Shown: positions 33,880 to 42,637, numbered from the stretch's first letter. The stretch is 64,000 nucleotides of DNA from Duganella fentianensis (GCF_009857835.1 NZ_WWCL01000003.1:434001-498000); one strand, 5' to 3'. Numbers and translations: made by a program. The notes: generated by a model not told the origin, from the letters alone.

Positions 33880-35439
33880 TTAGCGGCCAGTGCGCAGGCG
33901 TTCGGGAAGAGGGCTGGCGGAAAGCGCGTCCGGATTCTGCTGCAGCAGTATCTGCTGATGCAGGGTTGCCAGCATTTGCGCCTGCTCGCTAGCGGAAAGC
34001 GGATCGCGCCCTGTGCGCTCGGGTTCCAGCGTCGCCAGCAGATCGCGCGTGCTGTGCTTGCCCAGCGGCGTGGTGTGGTCGTCTTGCAGCTTGCCCAGCG
34101 AGTAGCGCAAAGTGCGGGTCGACTGGCTGGCCTGCATATCGAGCGTGGCTTTGGCCAGCACACCCTTGTTATAGGCGATCTCGGTAGCGCTGGAAGCGGC
34201 ATCGTCTATCGTCACGTAGTTGTAGTTCTGCGAATTGGGCGATAGATCCAGAGCCAGTATGGCATCGGCCTTGATGGGTGCATGGTAGCGTGCCTTGAGA
34301 TGCGAGCTCTGCTCTTGCGAGATGCTGCGATTGAGTTGCGAGCCGCCGCTGATGCTGGTCTTCTGCGCCAGCTCGTAGGCAAAGCTATCCTTCTCCGTGC
34401 TGCGGGCCGGGTTGGGGAACTCCTCGGTCTGTGCAAACGACGCATTGAAGTCGGCCAGCCCTGTCGTCAGCGCATGGTCCTGCTGGTTCAGGGCGATGGC
34501 TTGCTGTGCCACGGGGCGGCTGCCGTAATCGCTGTTGAGGGCGCTGAAGCCTTGTTTGAACATGCCGATGATGGCGCCACGGCCCTGACCGCGCGTGGCG
34601 GCCTGATCGACCTGCTGCAGATAATGCTCGAGCGCGCCCGCCTGCTGTTCCTTGCTGCCCCAGCTAGCCGGTTTGCTCAGGTCGACGGCAATATTGGCCA
34701 CCCCCGCCGGGCCACTGAAACTCAGGCTGCGCCCTATGCTATCGGCGTGAAATTCCAGCCGCTGGGTATCCTTGGCATCGATCTTGATCTGGCCTTTCAG
34801 GTCCACAGCAGCCAGCACATTGCTATCGAACTGGGTGAGTCCGGCAAGGTCGATACGCGGCGGGTTCTCGGTCAGGCCATCGATGGATTTCTGGAACGCT
34901 TCGGATAACTTGCCCAGTGCTTTACGCTCCACTTCATTGAGCTTGCCACTGCTGTGCGCCTCGACGGCGATGCTGCCATCGCTGGCATCGAGTTTCAAGT
35001 CCACCTTGATGCCGCTGGTGGTAGTGATGCTCAGGCTGATCTGGTTGTCACCTAAGCCGTGCTGGGAGATTTTCGCTGGTGACACCTGCAAGGCATAAGT
35101 GTCGGACGCTGCGCCTGCCGGCAGCTGCTGTACGGACTGGGAAAAGTCGGCACCGTCGTAGGCAACCTGTTTGAGTAGCTCACTACCAAGGCCGCTCAGG
35201 CGGGTGGAGAGTTCGTCATTGCCCATATTGCGGGCCATCAGCGTGGCCGAGGTGCTGTGCGTGCGGTTCTCCCAGACCAGTGCTCTGGAGCTGGCTTCGC
35301 CTTGTTCGCCCAGACGCACCACCGTCGAGCTGGCCGCGCCGGAGACCGGAGCTGCGCCCGCAGTGGCAGTGCGGCTGGTGTTCGTCACAGCCGGCGCTGA
35401 TGGGGCGGTGATGGGAGTGAGCGCAGTGATGGTAGACAT
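33880..35439 (-). CDS. Large hypothetical protein of unknown function
   Basis: 519 residues from the ATG at 35439 (MSTITALTPIT). The first ~50 residues are Ala/Thr/Pro/Ser-rich and low in complexity. The rest is soluble and mixed alpha/beta, with no signal peptide, membrane segment or Cys. Recognisable stretches include ALVWENRTHSTSATLMARNM and LRYSLGKLQDDHTTPLGKHS. No domain family is recognised. Codon use matches its neighbours. The ribosome site is weak; in-frame starts at 35478 or 35487 would add 13-16 residues. It might be a secreted effector-like or structural protein, but that is speculation. Confidence 0.6.
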   Translation of the reverse strand: MSTITALTPITAPSAPAVTNTSRTATAGAAPVSGAASSTVVRLGEQGEASSRALVWENRTHSTSATLMARNMGNDELSTRLSGLGSELLKQVAYDGADFSQSVQQLPAGAASDTYALQVSPAKISQHGLGDNQISLSITTTSGIKVDLKLDASDGSIAVEAHSSGKLNEVERKALGKLSEAFQKSIDGLTENPPRIDLAGLTQFDSNVLAAVDLKGQIKIDAKDTQRLEFHADSIGRSLSFSGPAGVANIAVDLSKPASWGSKEQQAGALEHYLQQVDQAATRGQGRGAIIGMFKQGFSALNSDYGSRPVAQQAIALNQQDHALTTGLADFNASFAQTEEFPNPARSTEKDSFAYELAQKTSISGGSQLNRSISQEQSSHLKARYHAPIKADAILALDLSPNSQNYNYVTIDDAASSATEIAYNKGVLAKATLDMQASQSTRTLRYSLGKLQDDHTTPLGKHSTRDLLATLEPERTGRDPLSASEQAQMLATLHQQILLQQNPDALSASPLPERLRTGR

Positions 35440-35616
35440 GGGATAGTGGCCTGTACGTGGTTCCGGAGCGAAGTGCATTTTTACCAAGATGGCGGATTTG
35501 GCAAAAAGACGCTCGTGTTCTATTTACGTCAGGACGAGGGGATACTTTAGAAAAATACAATGCAACTTGTACTAGCTTAAATCGTGCGCTAGCGATTTCC
35601 CGGCCGGGAAAACAAA

Positions 35617-35642
35617 AAGCCCAGCCGGTGAGGGCTGGGCTT
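35617..35642 (-). terminator. Terminator downstream of tRNA-Thr
   Basis: AAGCCCAGCC / GGCTGGGCTT, a 10-bp stem with a 6-base loop, starting 11 bases beyond the tRNA CCA. On the minus strand TTTTTGTTTT follows. A classical intrinsic terminator for the tRNA (and any sspAB readthrough). Confidence 0.9.
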
Positions 35643-35653
35643 CTTTGACATGC

Positions 35654-35729
<76 letters not shown>

Positions 35730-35747
35730 GAAACTTGTACGGGGCGA

Positions 35748-35753
35748 ATTATA
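35748..35753 (-). promoter_or_regulatory. Promoter-like -10 box for tRNA-Thr
   Basis: A perfect minus-strand TATAAT lies 2 bases after the sspB stop and 18 bases before the tRNA 5' end. It is followed by the G+C-rich discriminator TCGCCCCG, typical of stringently controlled stable-RNA promoters. The -35 would lie in the last codons of sspB; no clear consensus is visible there. Confidence 0.55.
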
Positions 35754-35755
35754 CG

Positions 35756-36241
35756 CTATTTAATACGCGTAAGGGTGGGGCGGCCGCCCTTTTTGGGCGG
35801 CGTGCCATCGTCGTCCGGCGTGCCGGAAGGCGCGCTTTCCGCGGCCGGCGCAGGGCTGGGCGCGGGGGCCAGCGACAGCGTCGGCGCGCTATCTTCCGGT
35901 TCTTCTTCCGGCTCGGCGTCGGCCATGCCCAGCATTGCTTCGAAGGCCATGCCCTGACCGTTTTCGCTGGCGTAGATGGCGATCACATTGTTGACCGGCA
36001 CGAAGATTTCACGCGACACACCGCCGAAACGGGCGTGGAAGCGGATCGCATCATTGTCCATCTTCAGGCCCGAAGTGGCGCCGAAGCTGATGTTGAGCAC
36101 GATTTCGCCGTTTTTCACGTATTCCATCGGCACCGTGGTAGCACGGTCGACCTTGACGGCCAGATACGGCGTGTAGCCGCTATCGGTGCACCATTCGTAA
36201 ATGGCGCGCAGCATATAGGGCTTGGTAGAAATTTCAGACAT
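35756..36241 (-). CDS. sspB: ClpXP specificity-enhancing factor SspB
   Basis: 161 residues. The substrate-binding domain (about 1-110) includes PYMLRAIYEWCTDSGYTPYL and NISFGATSGLKMDNDAIRF. A long flexible acidic/Pro/Ala linker (about 110-150) ends in GGRPTLTRIK, equivalent to the ClpX-binding XB tail GGRPALRVVK known in E. coli. It tethers ssrA-tagged proteins to ClpXP. ATG 36241 begins the conserved N-terminus MSEIST. It follows sspA on the same strand by 87 bases. Confidence 0.94.
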   Translation of the reverse strand: MSEISTKPYMLRAIYEWCTDSGYTPYLAVKVDRATTVPMEYVKNGEIVLNISFGATSGLKMDNDAIRFHARFGGVSREIFVPVNNVIAIYASENGQGMAFEAMLGMADAEPEEEPEDSAPTLSLAPAPSPAPAAESAPSGTPDDDGTPPKKGGRPTLTRIK

Positions 36242-36328
36242 GGGTTTCCAGACTGCGATAAAACCCGGCGCGCCGCCAGACTGAGCCAGCAAACGCGCCG
36301 ATAGACTTCAAGAACAGCGGTACTGCGC

Positions 36329-36940
36329 TTAGCGGCGCATTACCTTTTCCGACGGGGTCAGCGCTTCGATATAGGCTGGGCGCGAGAAGATGCGCTCGGC
36401 GTACTTCATCAGCGGTGCCGCGGTTTTCGACAGTTCGATGCCGTAGTGGTCGAGGCGCCACAGCAGCGGGGCCACGGCCACGTCCAGCATGGAGAACTCG
36501 TCGCCCAGCATGTACTTGTTCTTCAGGAACAGCGGAGCCAGCGTGGTCAGGCGGTCGCGGATTTCAGCGCGGGCCTTGTCGTGGCTCTTGTCGTTGCCCT
36601 TGGCGCGCTCGCTTTCCAGCGTGTGCACGTGCACGAACAGTTCTTTTTCGAAGTTGAACAGCATCAGACGGGCACGCGCGCGCATCAGCGGGTCGGCCGG
36701 CATCAGTTGCGGGTGTGGGAAACGCTCGTCGATGTACTCGTTGATGATGTTCGATTCGTACAGGATCAGTTCACGTTCCACCAGAATCGGCACCTGACCA
36801 TAAGGATTCATGGTCGAAATGTCTTCCGGCTTGTTGAACAGGTCAACGTCGCGCACTTCGAAGTCCATGCCTTTTTCAAACAGGACCAGACGGCAGCGTT
36901 GCGAAAATGGGCAGGTCGTACCCGAGTAGAGAACCATCAT
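36329..36940 (-). CDS. sspA: Stringent starvation protein A (GST-like RNA polymerase-associated factor)
   Basis: 203 residues with a glutathione-transferase fold. The N-terminal thioredoxin-like domain (about 1-80) contains YSGTTCPFSQRCRLVLFEKG and NPYGQVPILVE. The C-terminal helical domain has DPLMRARARLMLFNFEKEL. SspA proteins bind RNA polymerase and promote stress/acid tolerance gene expression in gammaproteobacteria; the same role is assumed here. AAGGAAC lies 8 bases before the ATG. A terminator hairpin ends just upstream of that ribosome site. Confidence 0.93.
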   Translation of the reverse strand: MMVLYSGTTCPFSQRCRLVLFEKGMDFEVRDVDLFNKPEDISTMNPYGQVPILVERELILYESNIINEYIDERFPHPQLMPADPLMRARARLMLFNFEKELFVHVHTLESERAKGNDKSHDKARAEIRDRLTTLAPLFLKNKYMLGDEFSMLDVAVAPLLWRLDHYGIELSKTAAPLMKYAERIFSRPAYIEALTPSEKVMRR

Positions 36941-36956
36941 TTTTTATAGTTCCTTA

Positions 36957-36992
36957 GAAACAAAAAGGATGACGCCGCGAACGGCTCATCCT
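36957..36992 (-). terminator. UUCG-loop terminator directly before sspA
   Basis: On the minus strand, AGGATGA and GCCG pair with CGGC and TCATCCT around a TTCG tetraloop, with one bulged G. TTTTTGTTT follows. It ends about 16 bases before the sspA start codon, so transcripts from petABC would have to read through it to express sspA. Confidence 0.75.
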
Positions 36993-37021
36993 GAATCGAT
37001 CGCCCGCCAGTGCGGGCATCG

Positions 37022-37049
37022 CAAAAACAAGCGCCGGCGAACCGGCGCT
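37022..37049 (-). terminator. UUCG-loop terminator after petC
   Basis: On the minus strand AGCGCCGG-TTCG-CCGGCGCT is a perfect 8-bp stem with a stable TTCG tetraloop. TGTTTTTGC follows. It lies 12 bases beyond the petC stop. Confidence 0.85.
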
Positions 37050-37061
37050 CTCGATTTGGTT

Positions 37062-37826
37062 TTACTTCACTTCTTTCCAGAAGGACGCGTTCAAACGCCA
37101 TGCCAGGAAGGCGAACAAGGCCATGAACATGACCACTACCACGCCGAGTTTTTTACGGGTAGCAGCAGCCGGTTCGGCCATCCACTCCATGTAACCGACC
37201 AGATCGCCGACAGCATTGTCGTAATCGATCTTGCTCAGTTTCCCAGGAGTAATTTGTTCGAAGCCATCGAACTGGTGCGTCATTTTACCGGCTTCGTGCG
37301 GATCCGGCACTTCCTTCATTTTAACCTTTTGTTCACCTTGCAGCTCCCACAGCACATGCGGCATCGCTGCATTGTTCAGAACCAGGTTGTTCCAGCCGGT
37401 CGGGCGGGTGTCATCCTTGTAGAACGTGCGCAGGTAGGTGTACAGGTAGTCGGCGCCGCTGCCGGCGTTCGATGCCTTGGCACGGGCGATCACCGACAGA
37501 TCCGGTGGTACCACGCCGAACCATGCTTTCGCATCTTTGGCCTGCATGGTGGTGGTCATCATTTCGCCCACTTTTTCACCGGTAAACAACAGGTTAGCCT
37601 TGATCTGGTCTTCCGTCAGACCGAGGTCCTTGAGGCGGTTGTAACGCATCGAGGACGCATTATGGCAGTTCAGGCAGTAATTGACGAACAGTTTCGCGCC
37701 ATTCTGCAGGGCAGCCATGTTGTTGGAACGGTCCGGGGCCTTGTCGAGAGCGACGCCGCCTTCGTTGGCCAGTGCCAGTGCCGGCACCAGAGCCAGCATG
37801 GCGAGCAGTTTTTTAGGGAAATTCAT
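37062..37826 (-). CDS. petC: Cytochrome c1 of the bc1 complex
   Basis: 254 residues. A signal peptide (about 1-20, ending ALA) is followed by one c-type haem site CLNCH near residue 52, then family motifs such as GVVPPDLSVIARAKA and the GxxPTGWNN region. A C-terminal membrane anchor (about 228-247) is present. It passes electrons from the Rieske protein to soluble cytochrome c. Third gene of petABC, 32 bases after petB. Confidence 0.95.
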   Translation of the reverse strand: MNFPKKLLAMLALVPALALANEGGVALDKAPDRSNNMAALQNGAKLFVNYCLNCHNASSMRYNRLKDLGLTEDQIKANLLFTGEKVGEMMTTTMQAKDAKAWFGVVPPDLSVIARAKASNAGSGADYLYTYLRTFYKDDTRPTGWNNLVLNNAAMPHVLWELQGEQKVKMKEVPDPHEAGKMTHQFDGFEQITPGKLSKIDYDNAVGDLVGYMEWMAEPAAATRKKLGVVVVMFMALFAFLAWRLNASFWKEVK

Positions 37827-37858
37827 GTAATGTCCTTTTTATACTTTAGCCAAGTCGA

Positions 37859-39271
37859 TCAGTGCGCGTGGAATACCACGCGGTCCGGCACTTTCTTGAA
37901 CGTGCCCATGGCGCTCCACCATGGCATGAACAGGAAGAAGCTAAAGTAGAGCAGCGTGCAGACTTGCGAAATAATCGTACGGCCTTCCGTCGGAGGCAGG
38001 GTACCGAGGTAGCCCAGCGTCAGGAAGCTCAGGAAGAACACGGCGTACACATATTTGTGCCAGCTTGGACGATAGCGGATCGATTTGACCGGCGATTTAT
38101 CCAGCCATGGCAGGAAGGCCAGAATCACTACCGAACCGCCGAAGAACACTACGCCCCAGAATTTCGCATCGAGTACCTGTGGCAGCATGCCGACCACGGC
38201 CACCAGAGCGATCGCGGCGATGGCGGTCTTGGTGGTACGTGCCAGATTCGACTTCAGCCACACGAAGCTGACATAGCCAGCGACGAAGAACATCAGTACC
38301 CACATGAAGTCTGCGGTGGTAGCACGCAGCACCGAGTAGAACGCCGTGAAGTACCAGGTAGGCGCAATGTGCAGCGGGGTTTTCAGCGAATCGCCCGGCA
38401 GGAAGTTGTTGTATTCCAGGAAATAACCGCCCATTTCCGGCGCGAAGAATACGACGGCGCTGAAGATGGTCAGGAAGATCGATACGCCGAACAGATCGTG
38501 CACGGTGTAGTAAGGGTGGGAAGGAATCGAATCCACTGGATGGCCATCGGCGCCCAGGTTTTCTTTCACTTCGATACCGTCAGGGTTGCTCGAACCCACT
38601 TCGTGCAGTGCGATCAGGTGGGCTGCAACCAGACCCAGCAGAACCAGCGGAATCGCGATCACGTGGAAGGCGAAGAAGCGGTTCAGGGTAGCGTCGGACA
38701 CCACATAGTCACCACGGATCCACAGCGACAGGTCAGGGCCGATCAGCGGAATTGCGCCGAACAGGTTGACGATCACCTGGGCGCCCCAGTACGACATCTG
38801 GCCCCATGGCAGCAGGTAGCCGAAGAATGCTTCGGCCATCAGGCACAGGAAGATGGCGAAACCGAACAGCCAGATCAGTTCACGTGGCTTGCGGTACGAA
38901 CCGTACAGCAGACCGCGCGTCATATGCAGGTAGACGATGATGAAGAACGACGAAGCGCCGGTCGAGTGCATATAGCGCACCAGCCAGCCCCACGGTACTT
39001 CGCGCATGATGTATTCCACCGAAGCGAAGGCCAGCAGCGCGTCCGGTTTGTAGTGCATGGTCAGGAAAATACCGGTAACGATCTGCAGCACCAGTACCAG
39101 CATGGCCAGCGAACCGAAGATGTACCAGAAGTTGAAGTTCTTGGGAGCGTAGTATTTGCCCCACTGGTCGTTCCACAGTTTGCTCAGCGGGAAGCGGTCA
39201 TCGACCCAGCCCAGGGCTTTTTGTGCAGCCGGCGCGTCGGCCGGGAATTTGGTCTCTTTGAAAGCCGCCAT
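37859..39271 (-). CDS. petB: Cytochrome b of the bc1 complex
   Basis: 470 residues. Eight or more membrane helices, with haem-ligand His in HSTGASSFFIIVYLHMTRG and FFAFHVIAIPLVLLGLVAAH. The Qo-site PEWY-like motif is seen as APTWYFTAFYSVL, the common Pro-Thr-Trp-Tyr variant of this bacterial group. It oxidises and reduces quinone at Qo and Qi sites. The C-terminal extension (about 380-470) with extra hydrophobic helices is usual for beta-proteobacterial cytochrome b. Confidence 0.95.
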   Translation of the reverse strand: MAAFKETKFPADAPAAQKALGWVDDRFPLSKLWNDQWGKYYAPKNFNFWYIFGSLAMLVLVLQIVTGIFLTMHYKPDALLAFASVEYIMREVPWGWLVRYMHSTGASSFFIIVYLHMTRGLLYGSYRKPRELIWLFGFAIFLCLMAEAFFGYLLPWGQMSYWGAQVIVNLFGAIPLIGPDLSLWIRGDYVVSDATLNRFFAFHVIAIPLVLLGLVAAHLIALHEVGSSNPDGIEVKENLGADGHPVDSIPSHPYYTVHDLFGVSIFLTIFSAVVFFAPEMGGYFLEYNNFLPGDSLKTPLHIAPTWYFTAFYSVLRATTADFMWVLMFFVAGYVSFVWLKSNLARTTKTAIAAIALVAVVGMLPQVLDAKFWGVVFFGGSVVILAFLPWLDKSPVKSIRYRPSWHKYVYAVFFLSFLTLGYLGTLPPTEGRTIISQVCTLLYFSFFLFMPWWSAMGTFKKVPDRVVFHAH

Positions 39272-39274
39272 GAT

Positions 39275-39883
39275 TTATGCCTCGCCTTTCTCGTCTTTAC
39301 CGATCACCAGCTTGGTGTCGCTCAGGAACATGTGACGCGGAACCTGCAGATTGTCCGGTGCCGGTTTGTTCTTGAACACGCGGCCAGCCATGTCGAAGGT
39401 CGAGCCGTGGCATGGGCACAGGAAGCCGCCTTCCCAGTCGTCCGGCAGCGATGGCTGCGGGCCCGGGGTGAATTTCGACGAGGGCGAGCAGCCCAGGTGG
39501 GTGCAGATACCGACGGCCACCAGAATTTCCGGTTTGCGCGAGCGGTGTTCGTTGCGGGCATATTCCGGGGTGAATTCGTCCGGATTACGTTTCGATTCAG
39601 CGTCGGCCACTTTGCCGTCGGTGTTTTTCAGCGAAGCGATCATCTCAGGCGTACGCTTGATGATCCAGACCGGCTTACCGCGCCATTCTACGGTCTTCAT
39701 TTCGCCCGGATTGAGGCTGCCAATATCCACTTCTACCGGTGCGCCGGCGGCCTTGGCGCGCTCGGACGGCTGGAACGTACTTACCAACGCGCCAGCGGTT
39801 GCCAGCCCCACTACACCACCCGCCGCGCCAGTAGCGACGAGCAATCCGCGTCGGCCGGAATCGACCTGCTTTTCGTTACTCAT
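39275..39883 (-). CDS. petA: Rieske iron-sulfur subunit of the bc1 complex
   Basis: 202 residues. A Tat-type leader (GRRGLLVATGAAGG, about 9-24) and one membrane helix anchor the protein. The cluster-binding boxes CTHLGC and CPCHGS supply two Cys and two His plus the disulfide pair. It moves electrons from ubiquinol to cytochrome c1. First gene of petABC; the stop lies 3 bases before petB. Confidence 0.95.
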   Translation of the reverse strand: MSNEKQVDSGRRGLLVATGAAGGVVGLATAGALVSTFQPSERAKAAGAPVEVDIGSLNPGEMKTVEWRGKPVWIIKRTPEMIASLKNTDGKVADAESKRNPDEFTPEYARNEHRSRKPEILVAVGICTHLGCSPSSKFTPGPQPSLPDDWEGGFLCPCHGSTFDMAGRVFKNKPAPDNLQVPRHMFLSDTKLVIGKDEKGEA

Positions 39884-39980
39884 ACAAACCCCAATCAGTC
39901 AAAGTGCGAACAAAATCCGAAACCGCATACGCCAAAATCGGAAGCGAAAACTCCCTATACGGAGCTTCTTGCAACCTTAA

Positions 39981-40008
39981 ATTATAGGGTAAGCAGATTT
40001 CGAACTAA
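39981..40008 (-). promoter_or_regulatory. petABC promoter candidate
   Basis: On the minus strand TATAAT (39981-39986) is separated by 16 bases from a weak -35 TTAGTT (40003-40008). It would give a leader of about 90 bases before petA. No other good candidate is seen in this 366-base divergent gap. Confidence 0.5.
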
Positions 40009-40039
40009 AGAAAAAATCCTCCTCGGGCCCCGCATGTTG

Positions 40040-40075
40040 CTGCAGAATGCGCCGTTGCACGCTTGAATTCTGCAG
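40040..40075. repeat. Inverted repeat in the petA-mscL intergenic region
   Basis: CTGCAGAAT (40040-40048) and ATTCTGCAG (40067-40075) are perfect complements 18 bases apart. It lies upstream of the petABC promoter candidate and might be a regulator site. Function unknown. Confidence 0.4.
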
Positions 40076-40173
40076 GGTGATGCCCTACTTGGGGGCGCAC
40101 AAACGGTAGATATTGATGCAAGACAAATTTATAGCCTAAAACCGCACCAAAATGCGCATCTGATAGCGGTGTT

Positions 40174-40201
40174 TTGAATCTGATTGAAAAAATAGTATGA
40201 T
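40174..40201 (+). promoter_or_regulatory. mscL promoter candidate
   Basis: TTGAAT (40174-40179), a 16-base spacer, and TATGAT (40196-40201) give a good sigma70-like promoter. The transcript would start near 40208, with a leader of about 40 bases to the mscL ATG at 40250. Confidence 0.6.
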
Positions 40202-40249
40202 CCAAGCGCGGTTTTGTTCACAATTGACCACACAGCGGGGATAAAGACT

Positions 40250-40684
40250 ATGGCAATGATGCAGGAATTTAAAGAATTCGCGATGAAGGGCAACGTGGTC
40301 GATCTGGCCGTCGGTGTGATCATCGGCGGAGCTTTCGGCAAGATCGTGGACTCGCTGGTTGCCGATATCATCATGCCACCTATCGGTAAGCTGTTTGGCG
40401 GTCTGGACTTTGCCAACTACTACATCGGCCTCAACGGCCAGGCCTCGAATCTGAGTCTGGTGGAAGCCAAGAAACTGGGCGCCGTATTCGCTTACGGTAA
40501 CTTCGCCACCATCTTGCTCAACTTCATCATTCTGGCTTTCGTAATCTTCCAGATGGTGCGTCTGATGAACAAGGCGCGCAACCTCAGCCACAAGCAGGCC
40601 GAAGAGGCTGCCGAGGCAGCACCAGCGCCGGTGCCGGAAGACATCGCCCTGCTGCGCGAAATCCGCGACTCCCTGAAAAAATAA
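40250..40684 (+). CDS. mscL: Large-conductance mechanosensitive channel MscL
   Basis: 144 residues, the usual size. The first helix and TM1 contain [24 protein letters not shown]2 is [19 protein letters not shown], and the C-terminal helix is [15 protein letters not shown]. It is a pentameric emergency release valve in the inner membrane against osmotic downshock. ATG 40250 starts at the family N-terminus; an upstream in-frame codon at 40214 would add a non-conserved stretch. Confidence 0.96.
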   Translation: MAMMQEFKEFAMKGNVVDLAVGVIIGGAFGKIVDSLVADIIMPPIGKLFGGLDFANYYIGLNGQASNLSLVEAKKLGAVFAYGNFATILLNFIILAFVIFQMVRLMNKARNLSHKQAEEAAEAAPAPVPEDIALLREIRDSLKK

Positions 40685-40720
40685 CCAGCTGCCGTCCCTG
40701 TGACGGCAAGGCCTACGGCG

Positions 40721-41890
40721 ATGCGACGACTCTGGTTATTGTTTGCCCAAACGGTGACCGTGTTACTGGCACTGTATATGGTGTACACCGCCGTAGGACC
40801 GGAGCGGCGCCAGCCCGCACGTCCGCAGCAGATGGGTGATGCCGAGCATCCGGCCGTGATGCTGGAAGCGCGGCCGGCCAAGGCGCCGGTTGCCGCCGCC
40901 GGTTCCTATCGCGCGGCCGCGGCACGCGCCATGCCGGCCGTGGTCAACATCCTCACCAGCAAGAAACCCAAGCGCGGCAAGCATCCGCTGCTGCGTGATC
41001 CGTTCTTCAAGAAATTCTTTGGCGACCGCGACCATGACGGCGAGGCCGATGAAGACGAGTCCAGTCTCGGTTCGGGCGTGATCGTTTCGGCCGAAGGCTA
41101 TATCCTCACCAACAACCACGTGGTGGAAGCGGCTGACGAAATCGAAGTGGTGCTGGCCGATGGCCGCAAAGCTGCGGCCAAGGTGGTGGGCACGGACCCG
41201 GAAACCGATCTGGCCGTCATCAAGATCAGCCTGGAAAAACTGCCCGTGATGGTGCTGGGCCAGGTGGAACAGGTGCAGGTGGGCGATGTGGTGTTAGCAA
41301 TCGGCAATCCGTTCGGCGTGGGCCAGACGGTGACCATGGGCATCATCTCCGCGCTGGGCCGCAACAACCTGCACATCAACCATTTCGAGAATTTCATACA
41401 GACGGACGCAGCCATCAATTTCGGTAACTCCGGTGGCGCGCTGATCGATACCAATGGCAATCTGCTCGGTATCAATTCCGCCATTTATTCGCAGACGGGC
41501 GGCTCGATAGGCATAGGCTTTGCCATTCCCGTTTCCACCGCCAAATCGGTGATGGAAGCCATCATCAAGAACGGGCAGGTGGTGCGCGGCTGGCTGGGCG
41601 TGGAGACGCAGGAAATTACGCCGGAACTGGCCAGCAGCTTCGGCCTCAAACGCCAGAGCGGCGCCATCATCGCCGGTGTGGTGAAGAACGGTCCGGCCGA
41701 TCATGGCGGCGTGAAACCGGGCGATATCCTGCTGACCGTGAACGAGCAGGCGATTACCGATACCAACCAGATGCTGAACGTGATTGCCCAGCTGGTGCCG
41801 GGCGAAAAAGCCAGCCTCAAAGTGTTACGCAAGAATCAGGAAAGCACGCTTACCGTTCAGGTGGGCAAGCGTCCCAGCAGCAAGCGATAA
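40721..41890 (+). CDS. Membrane-anchored HtrA-type serine protease with one PDZ domain (DegS-like)
   Basis: 389 residues. A single N-terminal membrane segment (about 5-25) anchors it, facing the periplasm. The trypsin-like domain has the triad H133 (NNHVVEA), D163 (ETDLAVIK) and S237 (FGNSGGAL). One PDZ domain (about 285-380) contains GWLGVETQEITPE and GGVKPGDILLTVN. One PDZ plus an anchor resembles DegS/AlgW envelope-stress sensors rather than DegP. No rseA/rpoE lie nearby. ATG 40721 is chosen over GTG 40700. Confidence 0.88.
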   Translation: MRRLWLLFAQTVTVLLALYMVYTAVGPERRQPARPQQMGDAEHPAVMLEARPAKAPVAAAGSYRAAAARAMPAVVNILTSKKPKRGKHPLLRDPFFKKFFGDRDHDGEADEDESSLGSGVIVSAEGYILTNNHVVEAADEIEVVLADGRKAAAKVVGTDPETDLAVIKISLEKLPVMVLGQVEQVQVGDVVLAIGNPFGVGQTVTMGIISALGRNNLHINHFENFIQTDAAINFGNSGGALIDTNGNLLGINSAIYSQTGGSIGIGFAIPVSTAKSVMEAIIKNGQVVRGWLGVETQEITPELASSFGLKRQSGAIIAGVVKNGPADHGGVKPGDILLTVNEQAITDTNQMLNVIAQLVPGEKASLKVLRKNQESTLTVQVGKRPSSKR

Positions 41891-41898
41891 GGAAGCCC

Positions 41899-42588
41899 AT
41901 GCATTTACGCGATCTCAAACATTTTCTGTCCGAACTGACCGAGAACAATAACCGGCCATGGTTCATCATGAACAAGCCCCGTTACGACATCCTGCGCGCG
42001 GAATTCCTGCAGGTGGTGACGGAGATGATTGCCGAACTGGGCAAATTCGATCCGGCCGTGAAGTTCTGCGATCCCAAGAAAGCCATGTTCCGCATCAACC
42101 GCGACGTCCGTTTTGCCCACGACAAAAGCCCGTACAAGACGCGCTTCTCGGCGGCAGTAGCACCCAACGACATGCGCCGCCCCAGCAAGGCCGGTGGCCC
42201 GACCTACTACATGCAGATCGATGCCGCGGGCCGTCTGCTGTTCGGCGCCGGTGAATACATGCCGCCGCCACCGCGCCTGAAAGCGCTGCGCCAGCTGATG
42301 GTGGACGATGCGGCCGGTTTCACCAAAGTGTTGAAAAACAAGAAGTTGCGCGCGACTTTTGGCGATATCCAGAACGAAGGCAAGCTGCAGCGCCCGCCCA
42401 AGGGCTTCGATCCCGAGCACGAGCACATCGAGTACATCAAGCTCAAGAGCTTCTTTGTCTGGACTGAAATCGATTTGCCGCTGAACCAGCCGGAATTGCT
42501 GGTGCCCACGCTGGTCAGCGGGCTGAAAGATGCCTACCCGCTGGTGCAGTGGATGCGTACGGCGAAAGAGGAAGTCAGCGAGGAATAA
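41899..42588 (+). CDS. DUF2461 family protein
   Basis: 229 residues, matching the DUF2461/TIGR02453 family throughout (NNNRPWFIMNKPRYD, FRINRDVRFAHDKSPYKT). It is soluble, with no signal peptide. The family is widespread but uncharacterised; no catalytic role can be assigned. It starts 8 bases after the protease stop and is likely co-transcribed. It ends before two strong hairpins shared with convergent gpsA. Confidence 0.88.
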   Translation: MHLRDLKHFLSELTENNNRPWFIMNKPRYDILRAEFLQVVTEMIAELGKFDPAVKFCDPKKAMFRINRDVRFAHDKSPYKTRFSAAVAPNDMRRPSKAGGPTYYMQIDAAGRLLFGAGEYMPPPPRLKALRQLMVDDAAGFTKVLKNKKLRATFGDIQNEGKLQRPPKGFDPEHEHIEYIKLKSFFVWTEIDLPLNQPELLVPTLVSGLKDAYPLVQWMRTAKEEVSEE

Positions 42589-42594
42589 GGGGCG

Positions 42595-42637
42595 GCGGGG
42601 CGCTCGCCCCGCCTGCGGCCAGCCGGCACGGCTGGCC
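42595..42637. terminator. Two GC-rich hairpins between DUF2461 and gpsA genes
   Basis: GCGGGGCG-CT-CGCCCCGC (42595-42612) and GGCCAGCCG-GCA-CGGCTGGCC (42617-42637) are perfect stems between convergent genes. Neither has a T tract. They likely stop or stabilise transcripts from both sides. Confidence 0.5.

Noticed and set aside
36241..36292. Longer SspB start at 36292
   Set aside because: The added 17 residues are not conserved in the family and the natural N-terminus MSEIST begins at 36241.
37862..40066. A 734-codon plus-strand frame opposite petB-petA
   Set aside because: Antisense to clear bc1 genes, and the translation has no membrane or catalytic pattern.
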